A stretch of DNA of 64,000 bases from Ecdyonurus torrentis (GCA_949318235.1 OX439127.1:31954873-32018872), one strand, 5' to 3'. Positions 27,264-43,492 are shown, counted from the stretch's first letter. Numbers and translations are program-made. Notes: generated by a model from the sequence alone, not told the origin.

Positions 27264-27964
27264 AGATACCACGAGTGTGATATATTATACACCTCAAAGT
27301 TTTGTCTGACTTTTTTTTTATCACTTTATTGTAAACTAAATAATTTCAATAAATTATGAGGTAATTAATACGCTTGTATCACAGAAATAAAAATAATAAT
27401 AATAATAAAAAAAAAACTAGAAATTTACTCACGAATATTTTCATCAAAGCCTGCGACTCTAATTGTAATTTACAATTTGTCATATTCAAATTACGAAGCG
27501 GAACATTAAAATTAAAATTTTATTTCATACAATTTCATCTTTCAAAAAACGAATAATTAGAAACAAATTTATATATGTAAAACGTGCTTTATATTTATGG
27601 TCACGTTGATTACATTGATTTCCACTAAAACATTTTAAACAATTTTATCAAACATTCTGTTCATTCGTACTCATTTTTTTAATTGAATTTTTTTTTTCCA
27701 ACGATCATAATAAAAAATGCAAATGTACACATTTTAGATTGCCACCAAATCAAAATTATTATTACAATTACTGAATAATGATAGGGAGAGCGTAAAAAAT
27801 GAGGGGAGATATGAGATATAATTATAACTGTATAATTAATGCATAAATTATATTTTACGAATAAAAAAAAAAAAGTGTAGGTAACCATCTACATTGTCCA
27901 TTTTTTTCTCCAACATATTGACGGTGAATATCGATTTTTTTCTCTCTCTATGAGAGATATATCT

Positions 27965-27965
27965 T

Positions 27966-28005
<40 letters not shown>
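27965..28005. repeat. (CT)n microsatellite
   Basis: About 20 CT units with one TT interruption. Confidence 0.95.
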
Positions 28006-28416
28006 CTCGAACGTTTGATATGCCTCACTACACTTTCATGCAATATACTTAATTTGTCTATTGCAAAACAATTCAGAATGTATAGTATAATATGTAAACG
28101 ATAATGTCCTAATACGTAGACTTGTATCAAATGTGTATTTATGTATACTATACATATTACAATACTTTAATGCAAAGTGGAAGTAGGGAGAGGAGGGAAG
28201 GGGGAGCTTTTATTTCCATCATATGAAACAATTGAAGCTTGACAAAATTGTCATTTGAAGCCTCACATTTCCACTATGATTAATATGACAAGAGTTGGAG
28301 CAATAAAACTGCTTACTATTCATAACGGAAAATCAATCCATTAAATATCCAATAATGCATTAAACTAGCGACTAAAATCAGAACATTTTATATCATATAA
28401 AAAGTACAAAAACATT

Positions 28417-28418
<2 letters not shown>

Positions 28419-28477
<59 letters not shown>
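28419..28477. repeat. (TA)n microsatellite
   Basis: About 29 TA units. Confidence 0.95.
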
Positions 28478-28478
<1 letters not shown>

Positions 28479-31229
28479 ATGAATATACATAATATAAAAT
28501 AGTATAATATTATTGTAAAATTAAAATTTATTATAAAACCAAAAAATCAGATGTATATAAATGTTGTAAAATATAATAAAGGAAATAATTATTTACTTCC
28601 ATAAATTTGAATAAACCGGTGTTTTACTGGTTTATAACTGGGGAAGTTATTTTTTAATAATAGTAATTATATATAAAACTAAAGTATCATATCATTGAGT
28701 GTTTTGTTTTTTTTAATATTACATAATTCATAAATATTAATTTAATGGAGAGTAAAAACTATCAGAACGGTGAAAAATATAATTTATGCGACACTGCACA
28801 TACAAATGGAAAGAATTTCATTGGGATTCGAACTCGGTTCATCAACCATCAATGGCCGAATTAAAAATAAAAAAAAAATAAAAAAAGAAGAAAATATCTG
28901 CGTATTTAAGTATATAAATGTTTGTTATTTGTTAGGTTTGTTGACGCAATGTTTTGATTTGATGTATGTAAAATTTAAAAAAAAATAAATAAATAAAAAC
29001 TGTGTATACAGATAGGGACATCAAACTATTCTTTTACATTTGTTTCATTTTTAGGATGTGCATGACAAAATCGCGTAAAAATCAACGTTAGTATTATTAT
29101 ATAATTTTTTTTTATTCATCTTCAAGTACATTTACCTTTTAGATTTGGATGATGAAAAATGTCAAGGTATAACTTGAAGAGTTTAATTTTAGCGTGACGT
29201 TTGTGTATATCTCTGTAGGTGTCCATTGCCACCTAAACCAGCAAAGCACGCTCTTTTTGAGTTAATTTCTGTCCGGCTAGTGCAAACAAAAACATGCTAC
29301 TGTATTGTTCCATCTTATATATCAAATACAAATAAATAATACAAGGTAGCTATATTTATTTATACAGTGACTGCATGCTCCAATGATCTTTTAATCCCTT
29401 TTTGGAACATTTTAGATCTTTATGTCCCGCCAAGCCTTAACGAATTTGAGTTGTTTCTTTTTAAACATAGCTATATGTTCGGACTAAACTGGAGTTAGTC
29501 GTCGACTAGGTATTGTTTAATTTCTGTAAATACAAGTTTATTTATTAATGTTATTATTATTATTTTTTTTTTTTTTTTATTTTTTTTTTTTTAATATAAT
29601 AATATCATGGAAGTAAATTCCATAGGCATGAAAACGATTCCATGGAAAATAGAAAAAAAAGGTAAAACTTTTTATTTTCTTTTGCTTAAGAATATTAGAG
29701 TTTAAGTTTTATTTTCATTTATCATTTTATTAAATACACAATAACACTTTTTGAAACACCAATACTCTATATTATACATATTACGCAGCTAATATATTAG
29801 AAATAGTTTTGATTCGTTGTCAGAGAAAAAAGATAATTTAACGACTGGACTCCAAATTAAAAAATTAATTTTAACTTCTTAAAACTTAAGTATAAGCAGA
29901 GATATGAATGGGAACAAAAAATAAAGTCATTAAATTATATCATATTTGTATTATAAAGTTACTAAAATACAGATAAATTATTTAAAAAAATTATAATAAA
30001 AAAAGGTCATTGCCATGATAACTATATTAAAATATAAATAATAATACTAAATGATCCGTGGGAAAATAAAAATAAACTATTTTTGTCCCATTTATATTAG
30101 ATATTTTGGTTGTTAACGGCATGCACACGCAAAGTGGAGCAAAATCTGGTGAAGATGAACGAGAAAAGGTAAGATTACTGTTTGCTTTGCGTGACTCACA
30201 CACATACATGGTCCAGCATCATGAGATGCTTTCATCTCATCACACAATACATGAATAATTAATTTTCTTTTTTGTACATGGTATTAGGGATTGATAAAAA
30301 AGGAGATAATAAACCAATCAAATTCTTATAACACTAAATAAATTGTATAATAACAATTATTTCATTATTACACCCTTAATGGGGATTGCGAGCTATTACA
30401 TTTGATATTTCAAGTCACTTTTTTTCTTCTTTTCTTTCTTTCTTTCATTTAAAAATTAAATTATTGCAGTAATATTAAAAGACAGTGAAGTGTACAAATT
30501 TGAGGTAAAGTATGTTAAAGTAAGAGAGATAGATTTAAAACTACAAGACTAAATACACGCTTTCAAAAAAATACTTTTCTCTTTAATAATTTTTTTACTT
30601 TTTATTTCTTGCTAGAAAATCGAAGAACGGCGGTGCAACAACATACAGTTAAGGATAAAATGATTGGCTTTAAATAGAAAGAATTTAATCAGAGAAAAAT
30701 ATCAGTTTAAAAATAACCATAAACTAGAAATTTAGCCGGCTATTAAATGCTCATTATAAATAATTATGTTTATATATCAAATCAATAAAATTATTTAAAG
30801 AATTTTGTTAATTATATATAATTTAATATAAAATTAATTTAAATTGGTAATCTAAGCCACACGCATCAACCTGTTGCCACACGTATATATATATAATATG
30901 TTTGCGGGTAAAAGCTGATATAAGCCGACACCTGCCAAAGCCAAAGTGGGTGGTTTGGGTCAATAGATCACGACATTTGCCCTCTTTGTGTATAGACTAA
31001 GGGAGGGTGAGGGAGAGCAAGGTCCCTCCCAGTCCGGAGATGATGAAGTGGTAAGCCGGCAATCAATCTCGGCTCACGTCACCACCACAATGTCCACTAC
31101 ACTATAACATCCACTATAGAACGCATGCTAAGCCAGCTGCTTGCTTAACGAGCCATACACCAATGTACATGTACATTACTATGTGCAATGCAAAATTTAC
31201 ACATAATGATAATCTAAAACTCAAAATAC

Positions 31230-31261
<32 letters not shown>

Positions 31262-32170
31262 CAACAAAGTTAAAATATTAGGCAATAAATTTTTTGAAAA
31301 AATTAGCTTTTTTTTCAATAGTTTTTTTTAAGTGATATACAGTAAGTACGCAGATTTATAGTAGATTATCAGATAAGCTTAAATTAAGAAAAATAAAAAG
31401 CAATTATTATTATGAAAATAAATTATTCAATTCAATAGTACATAGTAATTTGTAATGCATATGATATCCATTTTTAATAAAAACGTTTATAATTGCGCTT
31501 AAATTGTGATGATAAATAATGTTATGATATATAATAGAGGGAAGCAACAGGGTCAATAAGGATAATCACACGATATTAGAGAGTAAATTAAAAAATTTGT
31601 CAAAGACGAGAATTGTGTAGAGCAGCTTCATATTTTGTGCACGAGATGACAAATGTTAGCTGCGTCATCTCCATACACATTTGCATATAGAGTGGAGCAT
31701 TACACTAGCACAGCACCCAGCAACCCAGCCCAGCCCAGCCAAGGCTGCTGCTGCATATGTGGAGGGGTGTTTTTCATAGACACTGATAGATGGCCAAATA
31801 TTCTCCCCTCAACCTCTAGGGGTAAACTTCATCATTTAGATTATAACAAAAAAAAAAAAAAAAAAAAAAAAAAACATGTCTTTATAATAGAGAAATAAAA
31901 ACTCATTTTATTTTTTATACAACATATAAATTTTGCAAAAAAGAAAAGAACGTTGATGTTATGCTGTGAAATTATGTCATTTAAAAAATAAAATAAAAAT
32001 TATTTGCTAACTCTAATTTAAAAAACATTATTATAATTTTAATTCCATTTATTTTCGTTGAATATTTATTACTATTGTAATATTATACCATTGTGATGTG
32101 AATTAAAATTACTAAATTATTCGAATAATGATGACGTTTTTGTACGAAAGATATTACATCTTTTCTATAT

Positions 32171-32206
<36 letters not shown>

Positions 32207-32903
32207 AATACACAAATAATAATATATACTTCAATAAAATTAACGCAATTTTTTCAACCAGTGAGCTACTATTTCATAATAATAACCTATTTCTTTATGC
32301 ATTACAATAAAGTTTGATACTTCATGTCGAATGAGTGAATACTATTGCCTCTAGCCGATAGTGATTTTTAAGCAATTATTATTTATTTATTAAAATTTAA
32401 TACCTAAAAATACTAGGGTTTTTAATCGGGCATATCATTTCCCGATTGTTTATTATTGCCTTTGATTGTTGAAAAAAAAAATCAATCAATCAACTTCTTA
32501 GACCAATCATAGAGTGCCATTTTAACGGTAATCGTTGAAATTATAGAAACACTTACAGCTTGACAACTCTGAGATTTAATTATTATCTATTACTATTTTA
32601 TTATTTTACTATCTATTATTTATTGAGTTATTACAGATAAACCGAAAATCGTATTGCTCTTAAATTGATTAATGATGATGTCTATCACGGAAACAAAGTC
32701 GTCACCCCCCCCCCCCCTCAATCAAAAATGCACTACACAGAGCAAACTTTAATCGTTAAAAAAAAAAAAAAAAGTTCTCTCTCTTATTGTCTGTCTATAA
32801 CATTTGTCATTAGGAAAAATAAAAGAACTCGCAAAACTCAATTTGATACACAAAAAGTATCTTTCTGGAGATGGTAGCAACATTTTGAAAGCCGTTACTA
32901 ACT

Positions 32904-32905
<2 letters not shown>

Positions 32906-32979
<74 letters not shown>

Positions 32980-33017
32980 GAGAGAGAGAGAAATAGAGAG
33001 AGAGAGAGAGAGAGAAA
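32906..33017. repeat. (GA)n microsatellite, interrupted
   Basis: About 55 GA units with two AAATAG interruptions spaced 18 bases apart, suggesting local duplication within the array. Confidence 0.95.
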
Positions 33018-35983
33018 AGCGGCACTTGCATTGCAGTTTAGCAAAAACATAAACTCGAGTCATAAAGCTAGGCAGAGGTGGTGTGGTGTCACAGCCACGG
33101 CTCCCGTGGGAAATCACACAAACAAGAGGAGCACACTAACGTTCAACAAGTGCAATCAATCGTATCTCCTTGGAGACTGTACACTACACTCGATACCATT
33201 GCTTTCTATAACCAACGAAACTTATAAAACTTGACCGAAACTCGTAATAATAATAAAACATTGAAATGGAAGAAACTAAAGCTATAGTTTGTCAATAAAA
33301 ATATATAGGGAGAGTTTAGTATAAAGTACTTTTTTTTTTCGACAAATAGAGACTCAATCGTGAAATTAAAATTTTCACTCTTGTTTTTTTAAACACTCAA
33401 GAGCTAAATATGACAATCTTTATTTTATAAAGCTTGGAAAATAATAATAAATCTCAATAGTTATTAACGTATAGACCCATTCCAATTTAAACTCATTTTT
33501 TAACCATCGGCTTATGTGAGATTTTCTTTTCTTTTTTTTTTTTTTTTTAATGCTTTTTATGTTGGCTCATGATTAAGAATTTTGAACTTCAAAGAACGTA
33601 AGTATCTTACAGAGATCATTATAGCATGTAAACAAAGTAAGGAAGAGTGATGACATTGTATATGTATAGAAAGTGCAATGCAATAAGACGTAACTACAAT
33701 TTGTGTCCAGTCAGTCAATGTACTGTACATATAGTGTCTTGATGCGGCGATGTGCAATGTCCATAATATAATACAGAAGAGAAGTGTTAACCATTTACTT
33801 CACTCCATTGCAGTAGCCACACAAGGTGGTCTCACTACCAAAACAAAAAGTATAATTGCTGTGTAACAGCCATTAAATAAATTACTTTGTTTTCACGTCA
33901 GACCCACAGCACATACAAATCACAACCAACAAAATACTTTAATTAAACTTTTATTTTATATACATCATATCTTAATTTACTAAAATTGCAAGTTCACAAT
34001 TTGTAATCAACGTTTACGTTATTACATTTATATTTTTACAAGCATGTAAATTTCAACGTATTATGAATACAATGAATATAAATTTATTTCAATTGTGTTT
34101 AAAAGAATGGTATATCGTAAGAAAGTCTCGTTCAATTAATTTTATTTTGTATATACCATATAGTATGCGCTATACCTTTAATTACTAACAAATATTGAGA
34201 ACATTTTCTAAATCTCTATACCTATATTGTATGATATTGCACAAAATAAGGTTAAATTAAGTTGATTTCTAAGGTATATGTGATGTTTTAAAAAAAAAAG
34301 GCGTTTAAGTTTTAAATTTTCTGCATGTCCTAAGAATTTTACACCTGAGCTCTTTATACAATGAAACAACAAAAGCAAAACAAACGAGAAATGAGACAAG
34401 AGTAGTCAAGTAAGACGCTTTCTTTTTGGTTTGTTATGACGATGAGATGATACTTTCACGGTCTTTCAAGTCATAAACACAAAGTCTCATCTATTTTCAT
34501 CAAATAATAAAAAAACAAAAATACATTAATCTATATTTTGTTTCTATTCAAAATTTAATAAGATTTAAACCATAAAATACGCGATTGGGAGGTGATAAAG
34601 CCACTTTATTGAAATGAATTATATTTGAATATTGCAAAGAAATTATAACAGCTAATCTAAAAGAAAAAATAAATAGAGTACAATAAAAATACAGCTTGAC
34701 GTTGATCACTTTTTTTTTTTTTTTTTTTTTCTTTCTTTCTTTTTTGTCTTTTTAACCTATGATCTACATTATAAGATAACACTAAAGTCGATCCCTAAAA
34801 ACAATAAAAAAAAAAGTCTACAATTAATTTAAATAGTTAATAATATTAACACAACGAAAACTTCTGCAGAATTTTCGACTGTATAACATTAACATGTAAC
34901 CAATATTAATTCATAAGTATAATGTTAAAACAGAAAAATATAATATTTTATATCAACAAAATTAAGATACGGTATAATATAAAAAAATTATTTGGGCTTA
35001 AGATTCAGTCATAGTAATCACTATGTAAGCTGATTGTGCGACAGAGCAGAATATGGTATAGTATTTATTTGCATACGACGAGAGATGATACTCTATATTA
35101 TAGTATTAAGACCACCTCCCCCTCTGTGCATATACTAACGCATCAGTGCACAATATGCACTTCATCCAGTCGTTAGTATGTCATCGGTGTGAGCCACACA
35201 ATCAACAATACTAAGCCAAAATATCACACCACATTATTAAAGTTTTGGATTAACTCCTTTATCATTTAACTGATTGCATTGAGGTGTAATGACAAAGAAA
35301 ATTAACTCTAAATATGCATAAAACCTCTGGATTTTAGTGTTCATCACTACATGTTTGAAATATATTACAGAAATGACTGCATTATCGCAAGATAAAAATA
35401 ACATCTTTAAGCCGGATAAAAAAAAAAATAATAATAAAAAAAAATCATCTCCTTCCACTTCTTCAACATAAGGCAAAATGGAGACAAATGTAAAAGCAAA
35501 ATATTTTTTATGACTACCTTTTGATACTTAAATAAAAAATATGAACACGCAATATTTTCATCAAAACTTATTTGCAATAACAATAAATAATTATTGTTCC
35601 ATATGAATAAACGACTACAGAGAAATATTGTATATTACTTGGATCACCCAGTTATTTGAATTAAGATAAGCATTAAATATGTGTTGTAGGATGACAAATA
35701 CTATTGTTACATACTGGGTACGATAATTTAAGTACTATGTAAGCAAAATAATTTCATTTCATTTCTTTCATTATTTGTTAAAAAAAAAAATAGATTAGAC
35801 GTTGCCAGGTATTTTTTATTAAGCCACTGTTTAATAGTTACATCTATATTATGCATAAAACACAGCAACGTAGAAAAATACAATATTTTGCTTGAATGTA
35901 CAGGAAATTATGTCTATTGTATAAATACAATGTAAGGGTAAGACTCTTGTAAGACAAACATATAAATTTATCAATGAACTCAC

Positions 35984-36059
35984 CAATTAGAGCGGCCTGG
36001 AGTGACCGCTTGCAGACCTTCATCCACTGAACGAGCAGGAGACAGCTTGCTCTGCATGT
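35984..36059 (-). CDS. MELK: MELK coding exon 10 (linker)
   Basis: A 76-base exon coding residue 472 (split Asp) to 496 plus two bases. It reads DMQSKLSPARSVDEGLQAVT then PGRSN, comparable with human VISPERRCRSVELDLNQAHMEETPKR. Acceptor TATGATTTCAG, donor GTGAGTTC. Both phases fit the neighbours, although those lie 7.4 and 18.3 kb away. Confidence 0.85.
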
Positions 36060-36161
36060 CTGAAATCATAATATAACAACACTTTACTTAAAAGGAGCAA
36101 AACAGACTGATATATCATGAGATGGGACCATCATAATTACACTTCTTATCATGTCCCTTAG

Positions 36162-36308
36162 CCCTTTAGTAACCTCACAAATTGGACAATAATTTGGGGG
36201 GGGGGGGGGGGGGAAGTCAAAAAGTCCATTTTTACAATGGAAATTTTAAATTAGGCAGCCGATACTTTACAAGTTTTCTTCCCAGTTTGTTATGAGGCTG
36301 TAGAAGGG
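36162..36308. mobile_element. Small foldback/MITE, family 1, with an 18-G run
   Basis: Ends CCCTTTAGTAACCTCACAAA / CCCTTCTACAGCCTCATAAC (minus strand). It shares CTTTACAAGTTTTCT with the copy at 2771. A run of 18 G (36196-36213) interrupts one arm. Confidence 0.5.
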
Positions 36309-37290
36309 TTAAGAGATATAATATGTGTATGTCTAAAAGTGATTTATGAATGACTTTTTTTTTTTCCTATCCGTTTTAATATTTTTTTTATTTTAATCTC
36401 GATCCATATTAAAATTCTGTGCTGATTGATTTCCATTTGCCGTTCTAAACCAATGAAATATATTATCTTTCAAATCTACGTAATTCCGTTGTCACAAATA
36501 AATGAAGGATTAGAGAGTGTGAAGATTTCATTAAAAATAGGAATAATAATAGAAGAGTAAAGAAGAAAAAAATATTGGAAAGAATAAAAAGAATTAAATT
36601 GAAACGATTCTTTCAGGTTTTTTTTTTTTTTTTTTTTTTTTTCCTTCCTCTTCTTCTTCTTATTACTATAGTCTAAAGTTACGTGGCTTAAGACACTCAT
36701 AAGTCATAAACTTCACTTTAATAAAATTTCTTAATTACTTATTTTATAACAATGCGGCATTATATAATTAGTTTTGCGTATTATAAAACTTTGCTCAAGA
36801 AGAGCATAAGAAATAAAGTTTGTTACAGGCAACCACTTTTTTTTTTTTTTTTCTTTTTCTTTCTTTCTTTTTTTTAATCCCTGCAAACTCCACAAGCCTT
36901 ATGTCTTTAATTCAGAAGCCAAGAAAGACATTTTTTATAGCTTCTCTTCTTGCGTAAAGCAGCAATTTAGCCGGCTTGTAATGAGAAGTACTTATTCACA
37001 CTCCTCTCTCCTTGTAGCCGTTAAGAACAGTAATTATAAGCTAGTACTACACTTATGCCAACTTGATATATATATACATTTTGTGGCAAATCTTGACTTC
37101 AGCAAAGCATTTTAGGGTAAACCTCAACATTTTACACGTTTTGTGTCACATTCGTATTCACCTTCGTCGAGTTTTATTAAAATATTGATAATGAAATAAC
37201 CTCTACACGATCTTAACAACGTTTACTATAGCCAATTATTATAGCAATTAGAGAGAAATGAGTAACTGCACGTATCTACCTCTTTCTCTC

Positions 37291-37291
37291 T

Positions 37292-37387
<96 letters not shown>
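37291..37387. repeat. (CTTT)n microsatellite
   Basis: About 24 CTTT units. Confidence 0.95.
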
Positions 37388-38356
37388 AGAATGAAATATG
37401 AAAAACAATTTTGTAATACAATAATTATAAACAATATAGGTTTTTTTTTTTTTTTTCGTATCATTACAATTTATTGACACGTTTTTCAATTATAAACAAT
37501 CAAGGTCACGCGTAAACTATAAAGCAACTTTACTTTTAAAAATATGCTGATATCAAAATAATCACTCGAACAAATCTACAGTGTCAACTTTAAACTTGTT
37601 AGAACGCAACATCATGGGCCAGATAAAAAAAAAATAGTGTTTCGCTATGAACTGTAATATTTCATTGCCAGAATTGCCTAAAAGTGCTTTCTTTTTTCAA
37701 AACGTCGGTATTTAATTGTTAAATTTTATAAGAATTGAAACTTCGTATAAGAAACTTCAAATAAATAAACATCTAATACGTAATAAAATCTCACAAAGAA
37801 AACTGAAATCTTAAAGTTTTAAAAATATTTTTTTGCGTGAATTATTACGTAAATTATAGTATACATGGTCCCCAAGGAAAATGATTTTAAAATAATATAA
37901 TAATGTGATATTAAAAGAGTAATAATAGTATATTATATAAAATTTGAGACAAGATGTATGTTAATTAAATGAACTTTGGGAAATAACAGAGCAAAGAGCA
38001 AGCAGAAGGGGATTCGAGCAAGTAAAGATTAACTTTATGAGGTTAATTTAAATTAAGAGAGCTGCAGCCAACGTTTAAGGTTAGTTTTATGAACAAGCGG
38101 TAGGCAGGCAGGCGGGGTGGGCACCCCGTGAGCGCCCCGCTAACAAAATACGACGAACCGCACGACTCCCTGAAGATTAATAACATAAACGCATACACTT
38201 TAAACTTCTCTTAAAACTTTTGAAACAAACAAGATCCTTCTAATTAACAAAATTAAATACCACAGATGCACGAGTTTACGCAAATTGTCCTTTTTTTTTT
38301 TTTTTTTTTTTTTTCTTCTTCTTCTTTTCCTTCTTTCTTTCTCGTTTGTTGTGTAA

Positions 38357-38493
<137 letters not shown>

Positions 38494-40334
38494 CGTGGCT
38501 ATAAAACAAGACTCATTAAAATTAAATCATATATTATATAAATAAAATGTTGCAGTACTTGGTTTTTATTTTAAAACTTTCATGGATCATTAAACAAACA
38601 TTAAATGGCTTATATATAGAAAACATTATAATATACGTATAGAGTCATCAAAGCATAATGTTAAATAAAATTTAGTTGTTGAGGTAAATCAATTTAAAAA
38701 ATATATATAAACAACTAAATATAAAAATCTGCCAAAGTCAAAGTATACAAAAGGTTGTGAAATTTTGATAATAAAAACACACGTTCAATTATTATTATTT
38801 ATTGAATTTCATATGTGTGTGTGTACAGTACGAATATGAACAATTTAATGACTGAAACTGTTAAAACACATCACTCGAAATTTCATACTTCACTTTCTTT
38901 GACAACTAAACGGTTCTAAAATGATACTATTATTTTTAATTTTGCTATGTTCAAACCAATGCATGATATCAATCTTATTAATTACGTACATAAACGAAAA
39001 GGTTATCATTGATAGCATTCTTAATTTGTGTTTTGTTTTTATTTTGTAATAGATTACTATACACTACAGCTGTGCTTGTTGTGCTTGTTGTTACGACAAA
39101 AAAAAAAGTAAGAAAAATATTGGTCGCGCTTTCAAGTGCAAAAGAAATAACATTAAAGAAGGGGGGAAAGAGAATAAAAGAAAGTGTCGTGTCGTAAGCC
39201 CCAAAGTACCACCCCCATAGGAGCCATTTCTCAGAGAAAATGTCCCATACAAGAGAGTATAAGCAGGCGGCAGATACAAACTTCCTTAACTTGAAAATCA
39301 CAGCCACAATTCTTTCCTAAAGGCCATTAAGGATAAAACAAGCAAAACTTTTTAACCTGTATGGGTTGGTTAAAAAAGAAAAAGAAAAATGTTTTAATTT
39401 GAAATTGAATTAATGTTACTATCTTATACTAAATGTATATAAATTTTTAATTTAGCAATGGGCTATAGAAAAAAAAATAAAATAAAAAAACTTTAAAATA
39501 TATAAGACGATAAACTTTTGAATAATTATTTATTTGTTTTTAACTATAGTCACAAGATCTTCTACAGTCCGGTTAAAAAAAAATGCTTGCTTGCTTGTGC
39601 GTGTAAAAAGCACATTGGAAAGCCTTTGACCATTTACGTTTCTCTTGAATTCTGTTGTTGTAAGGACGGACGAAGGCACACACGCATACGTCTTTCCTTT
39701 CAGGGTCTGAAAGCTATCTTACTTGTTTGCAAGACTTTTCGCCGAACTATAGGACATCTCTTAACTTTGGCACTTGCTACAGTTTCCTCTATCCTTTCCT
39801 ATTAATTTAATTAATAATATTGCATACTGTACATAGTACATACTTCATATGCATATAAATATATTAAACCTTATCCTTATAGTCTCAATGCAAACTATTG
39901 ATTCATTTCTTCTATGATTTGCAATAATGAAAATCTCCTAATTGAAACAATAACTTATAATACAAATATGTATTATACTACCTACATTATCTACATCAAG
40001 AAATAAAACTAAGTTTTTTTTTATTACTAACTGCATGTTATCCAAGTTGCAATCATTGTTTTTATCGATACAACATGCTAGTCAATCACAATCGGCGCGC
40101 AAGAAGCACAGGAACTCCTATTTTCCTATCCAAAAGTACGACTTTCTACGGGGGGGAAATCAGCTTAAATCTTTGACCAAAAAGTTGCAAAGAAAAAAAA
40201 TCTGACATTTTACACACAGTGATACAGTGAAAACGCAAAAACTTAAAAAATAACGTATGATTATTTATGTTTAGTATCATGACCATATTATGCATATTAA
40301 TTATACTATAATATACTTTTATTATTCGATTCTA

Positions 40335-40775
40335 AAGTGTATTTAATAAATAAGCAATACTATTCAATTGAAGAATTATTTAGTTACCACGTGTGATATA
40401 ATATTTATGTGTTCAACAATAACTAATAATATGTCCGGGCCCTAGAGTGAGCCCACGGCTATGTTTTTATGTATTTTAAGTATTTTATTGTTTATAAAAA
40501 TTAAATTATAATTTGATATCTGAGATCTTAAATAAATAAATTTTTCACATGTAAAATATCAATGTAAAAAAAAAAAAAAAGTATGCATAAATAAGTTTTG
40601 GAAGCACGATATTTCTTATCTAGCACTCACATTGTGCATTATTTTTAGTGTGTAAGTCTGTCTATAATTTCTCATTGTTTTAATTGATAAAAAAGAACCT
40701 GATGATGCACAATGTTCTGTATGATTATGTAGGAGATAGAAATGAATAAACATACTTTGAGTTGAATTTGAATTT
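40335..40775 (+). pseudogene. Probable 3'UTR of a related non-LTR element
   Basis: TAAGCAATACTATTCAATTG here resembles the start of the 3' part at 46367 (AAGCAGTATTACTCAATTG). The segment ends with GAATAAACATACTTTGAG and TTGAATTTGAATTTT, resembling the 3' end at 46600. No coding remains. Read by eye only. Confidence 0.35.
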
Positions 40776-43492
40776 TAAAACCACTTTTTGCATCACGATA
40801 TACTTATTAAACGTCATTGAATAGTAGATTTCAAAAGATTTAAAGTTTTTTTTTTTTCATCTTTTTAATAATTATTTAAGAAATTGCACAAGAATATTCA
40901 CTGAGTTTGTTGAATTGATTCAATGATATATTAATAAAATCTATGACTTAAAGAGTACGAAAAGAAGCATAATATATCGATCGCAAAATTGTTTTCACAT
41001 AATAACATATTACTCAATAATTTTTTCTAAAAGAAATCACATCAGTAGTTCTCTGTTAAATTTTATTTTTACACCCAGATTGTCTTTTTATAACAACTTA
41101 TAATTTCTCATAATTATTTTAATAAAACAAATGTAAACTATAGAGGTATGCAAAACGTTTGCAAATTGAATTGAAATCCTAATACTTTACAGAGACAAAT
41201 AATTATGATGAAATAATGCGACGTTATTGTAGTCATGTGGTGTTAAATGAAAAGGCATGAATAAAGTTACTCCAAAATATTGAAAAAATATATCGATATC
41301 GGAAATGTCATTAAAAGTGTCTTATTGAGATCGACAGCGTAAGTCTTTAGAAATATCGGTATATGTAAACTTCATGACTGTATTATATGTATACAGTATA
41401 ATATGATGTTATTATATAATGGGGTTTTCTTTTCTGGAATTGTGATTATCTTTTCTTTCAAAATAAATTTTAAACGTAATATTTTGAAGTAGTATATTTA
41501 CAGTTCTATTATCCGACAGGAAAATCTATGTATTAAAATTTTAATATTCATAAAGCTTGGAAATCTTTAGTGAATAATGCATAAACTAACAATACTTAAA
41601 TAATCAACATTAAGAAACATTAATATAGAAAATTTTATTATAACAAAGTAGAAAATAGCTGATAAAAATAATCTAGAAAACAAATTTACGAAACAAACCA
41701 TTTCTCGGTTTTCGCAATCATATTATAATTATTATTGGTTTTGAAAAGTCAAAAATCACACATTATGAAATTGAAATTAGTATATTATACATACAGAATC
41801 ATCAATTTCTTATGTCTAAAATTTGCCGACAGTGTATTATGAGGCAAAATTGGAATAATTGAATATAGCAAGATTTAGACATACTGTCCGCACCCGCACT
41901 ATACAAATATAAAGAGTACACGGCCTGCTATCTAGCGTCAACTAAGGCAACCAACTGATAAAGTTTTTTTTTTTTTCTTTTATCATCATATTTGAAAACT
42001 AAAGCAAACATTTGAAAAATAAATTATAAGTTGAGGAAAATATGAGCGGAGAAACAAAATTGTTGCAATTTCTAAAATAATTATTAAAAGTAGAAAAAGA
42101 AAGAAAATTATAAACTACTTTTTTGGTTTGAGAATTGTAGCTTAATTATTTCCAAAATTGGGTAAATACACGAACAATTAATATATGAAAGAAAGTGCAT
42201 GAGTTATACTCATGTTAAGAAAATAAAAATATTAGCTGCCGAGGGCCGCAACTGAAATATTTCGTATACATACAGTATTTATGCACCATTTACAAATAAC
42301 TAGCTGATAACTAGTAGTTTAAAAAAGAACAATATTTCTGTATGTCATAAGATCAATACCAAATTAATAAAATGCAATATTTTGAAAGAGGATAGGCAGT
42401 AACACAAGTCTGCAACTTAACGTATAGGTAACAGGCAAGGTGGGTGGTGTATATTCATAGTAGTAGAAATTTAACATCCTCAGAATTATTAGGAGGATTA
42501 TTATTATTATATGTTGCACTCTACAGCCTACAGTTAACCCATATTTTAATATCTAATTATTTAAGATTTTCGCACATAGTATAATAATTAATTTATATGC
42601 TATACATATTAGTATTAACCAATTATTTTATTTATTACACTAATAAAATGATTGGTTTTTCTCAATCAATATATATTTACTTCGGTAAAATTCGGTTTCC
42701 TTCGAAAATATTTTTGACATTGATATTATAGCTGATCAGCAAATTAAGACAGTTAGCAAGCATACATTTTTCAATAACATTTCTGCATGTAACGATCAAT
42801 TATGAATAGAAAATCAATTAAGTTTACTATGGTGTATTCAAAGTTTTCAAATATTAATTGAAATATTGTAAATCAATCAACTTGCAAAATATGATTGCAC
42901 AAAAGCATTCAAATGTTGGTTGCCCATCCTCGCAATATATTTTGAGAAAATCCTAAGTTGCGATAGCACACTCCTATACTAGTGATATGAGGTACAGTAT
43001 TTTATGTTACTGTGACCGTTAAGTTATGGCATGATGTAATGTAACCAAAAATGTGTTATAAACCGATTGGTTATTTTTACATGTTAAAGCTCTATATATG
43101 ATTTTTTTCTTCTTCTTCTTAAGCTAGTAGGAGCAAGCTTACATTATTTATTATTTTATACCGCCCAGTGAGTACTGAGAGCAACAAAAAGTGAAGCATA
43201 AATATAAATATTGACAAAATCAAATAATAATTTATGTAATTTTTCAAGATGATTTGGCAAATATGACCTTGAACACAATTCCATTTCTTTGTTATATCAT
43301 CATATGACAAATCATAAAAAAATAAAAATGACACGAGACATAATGCATAATGTTCACATCTCTGATATGTACCATTTCTCAAATAAAGCCTTACAGTGTT
43401 TCAATGGGCCTGTCAAATTCAACACATCAGCCAAAAGCACAAATTTGGCTACTAACATCCCCTAATCACTCAATGAATAAGAGGTAACTCAC

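Noticed and set aside
28800..28870. tRNA gene suggested by GAGTTCGAATCCC
   Set aside because: Only a B-box/T-arm is present. No acceptor stem, D-arm or anticodon arm could be folded. At most a SINE remnant.
39518..39805. 95-residue plus-strand frame
   Set aside because: No motif, no neighbours, and AT-rich codon use like the background.
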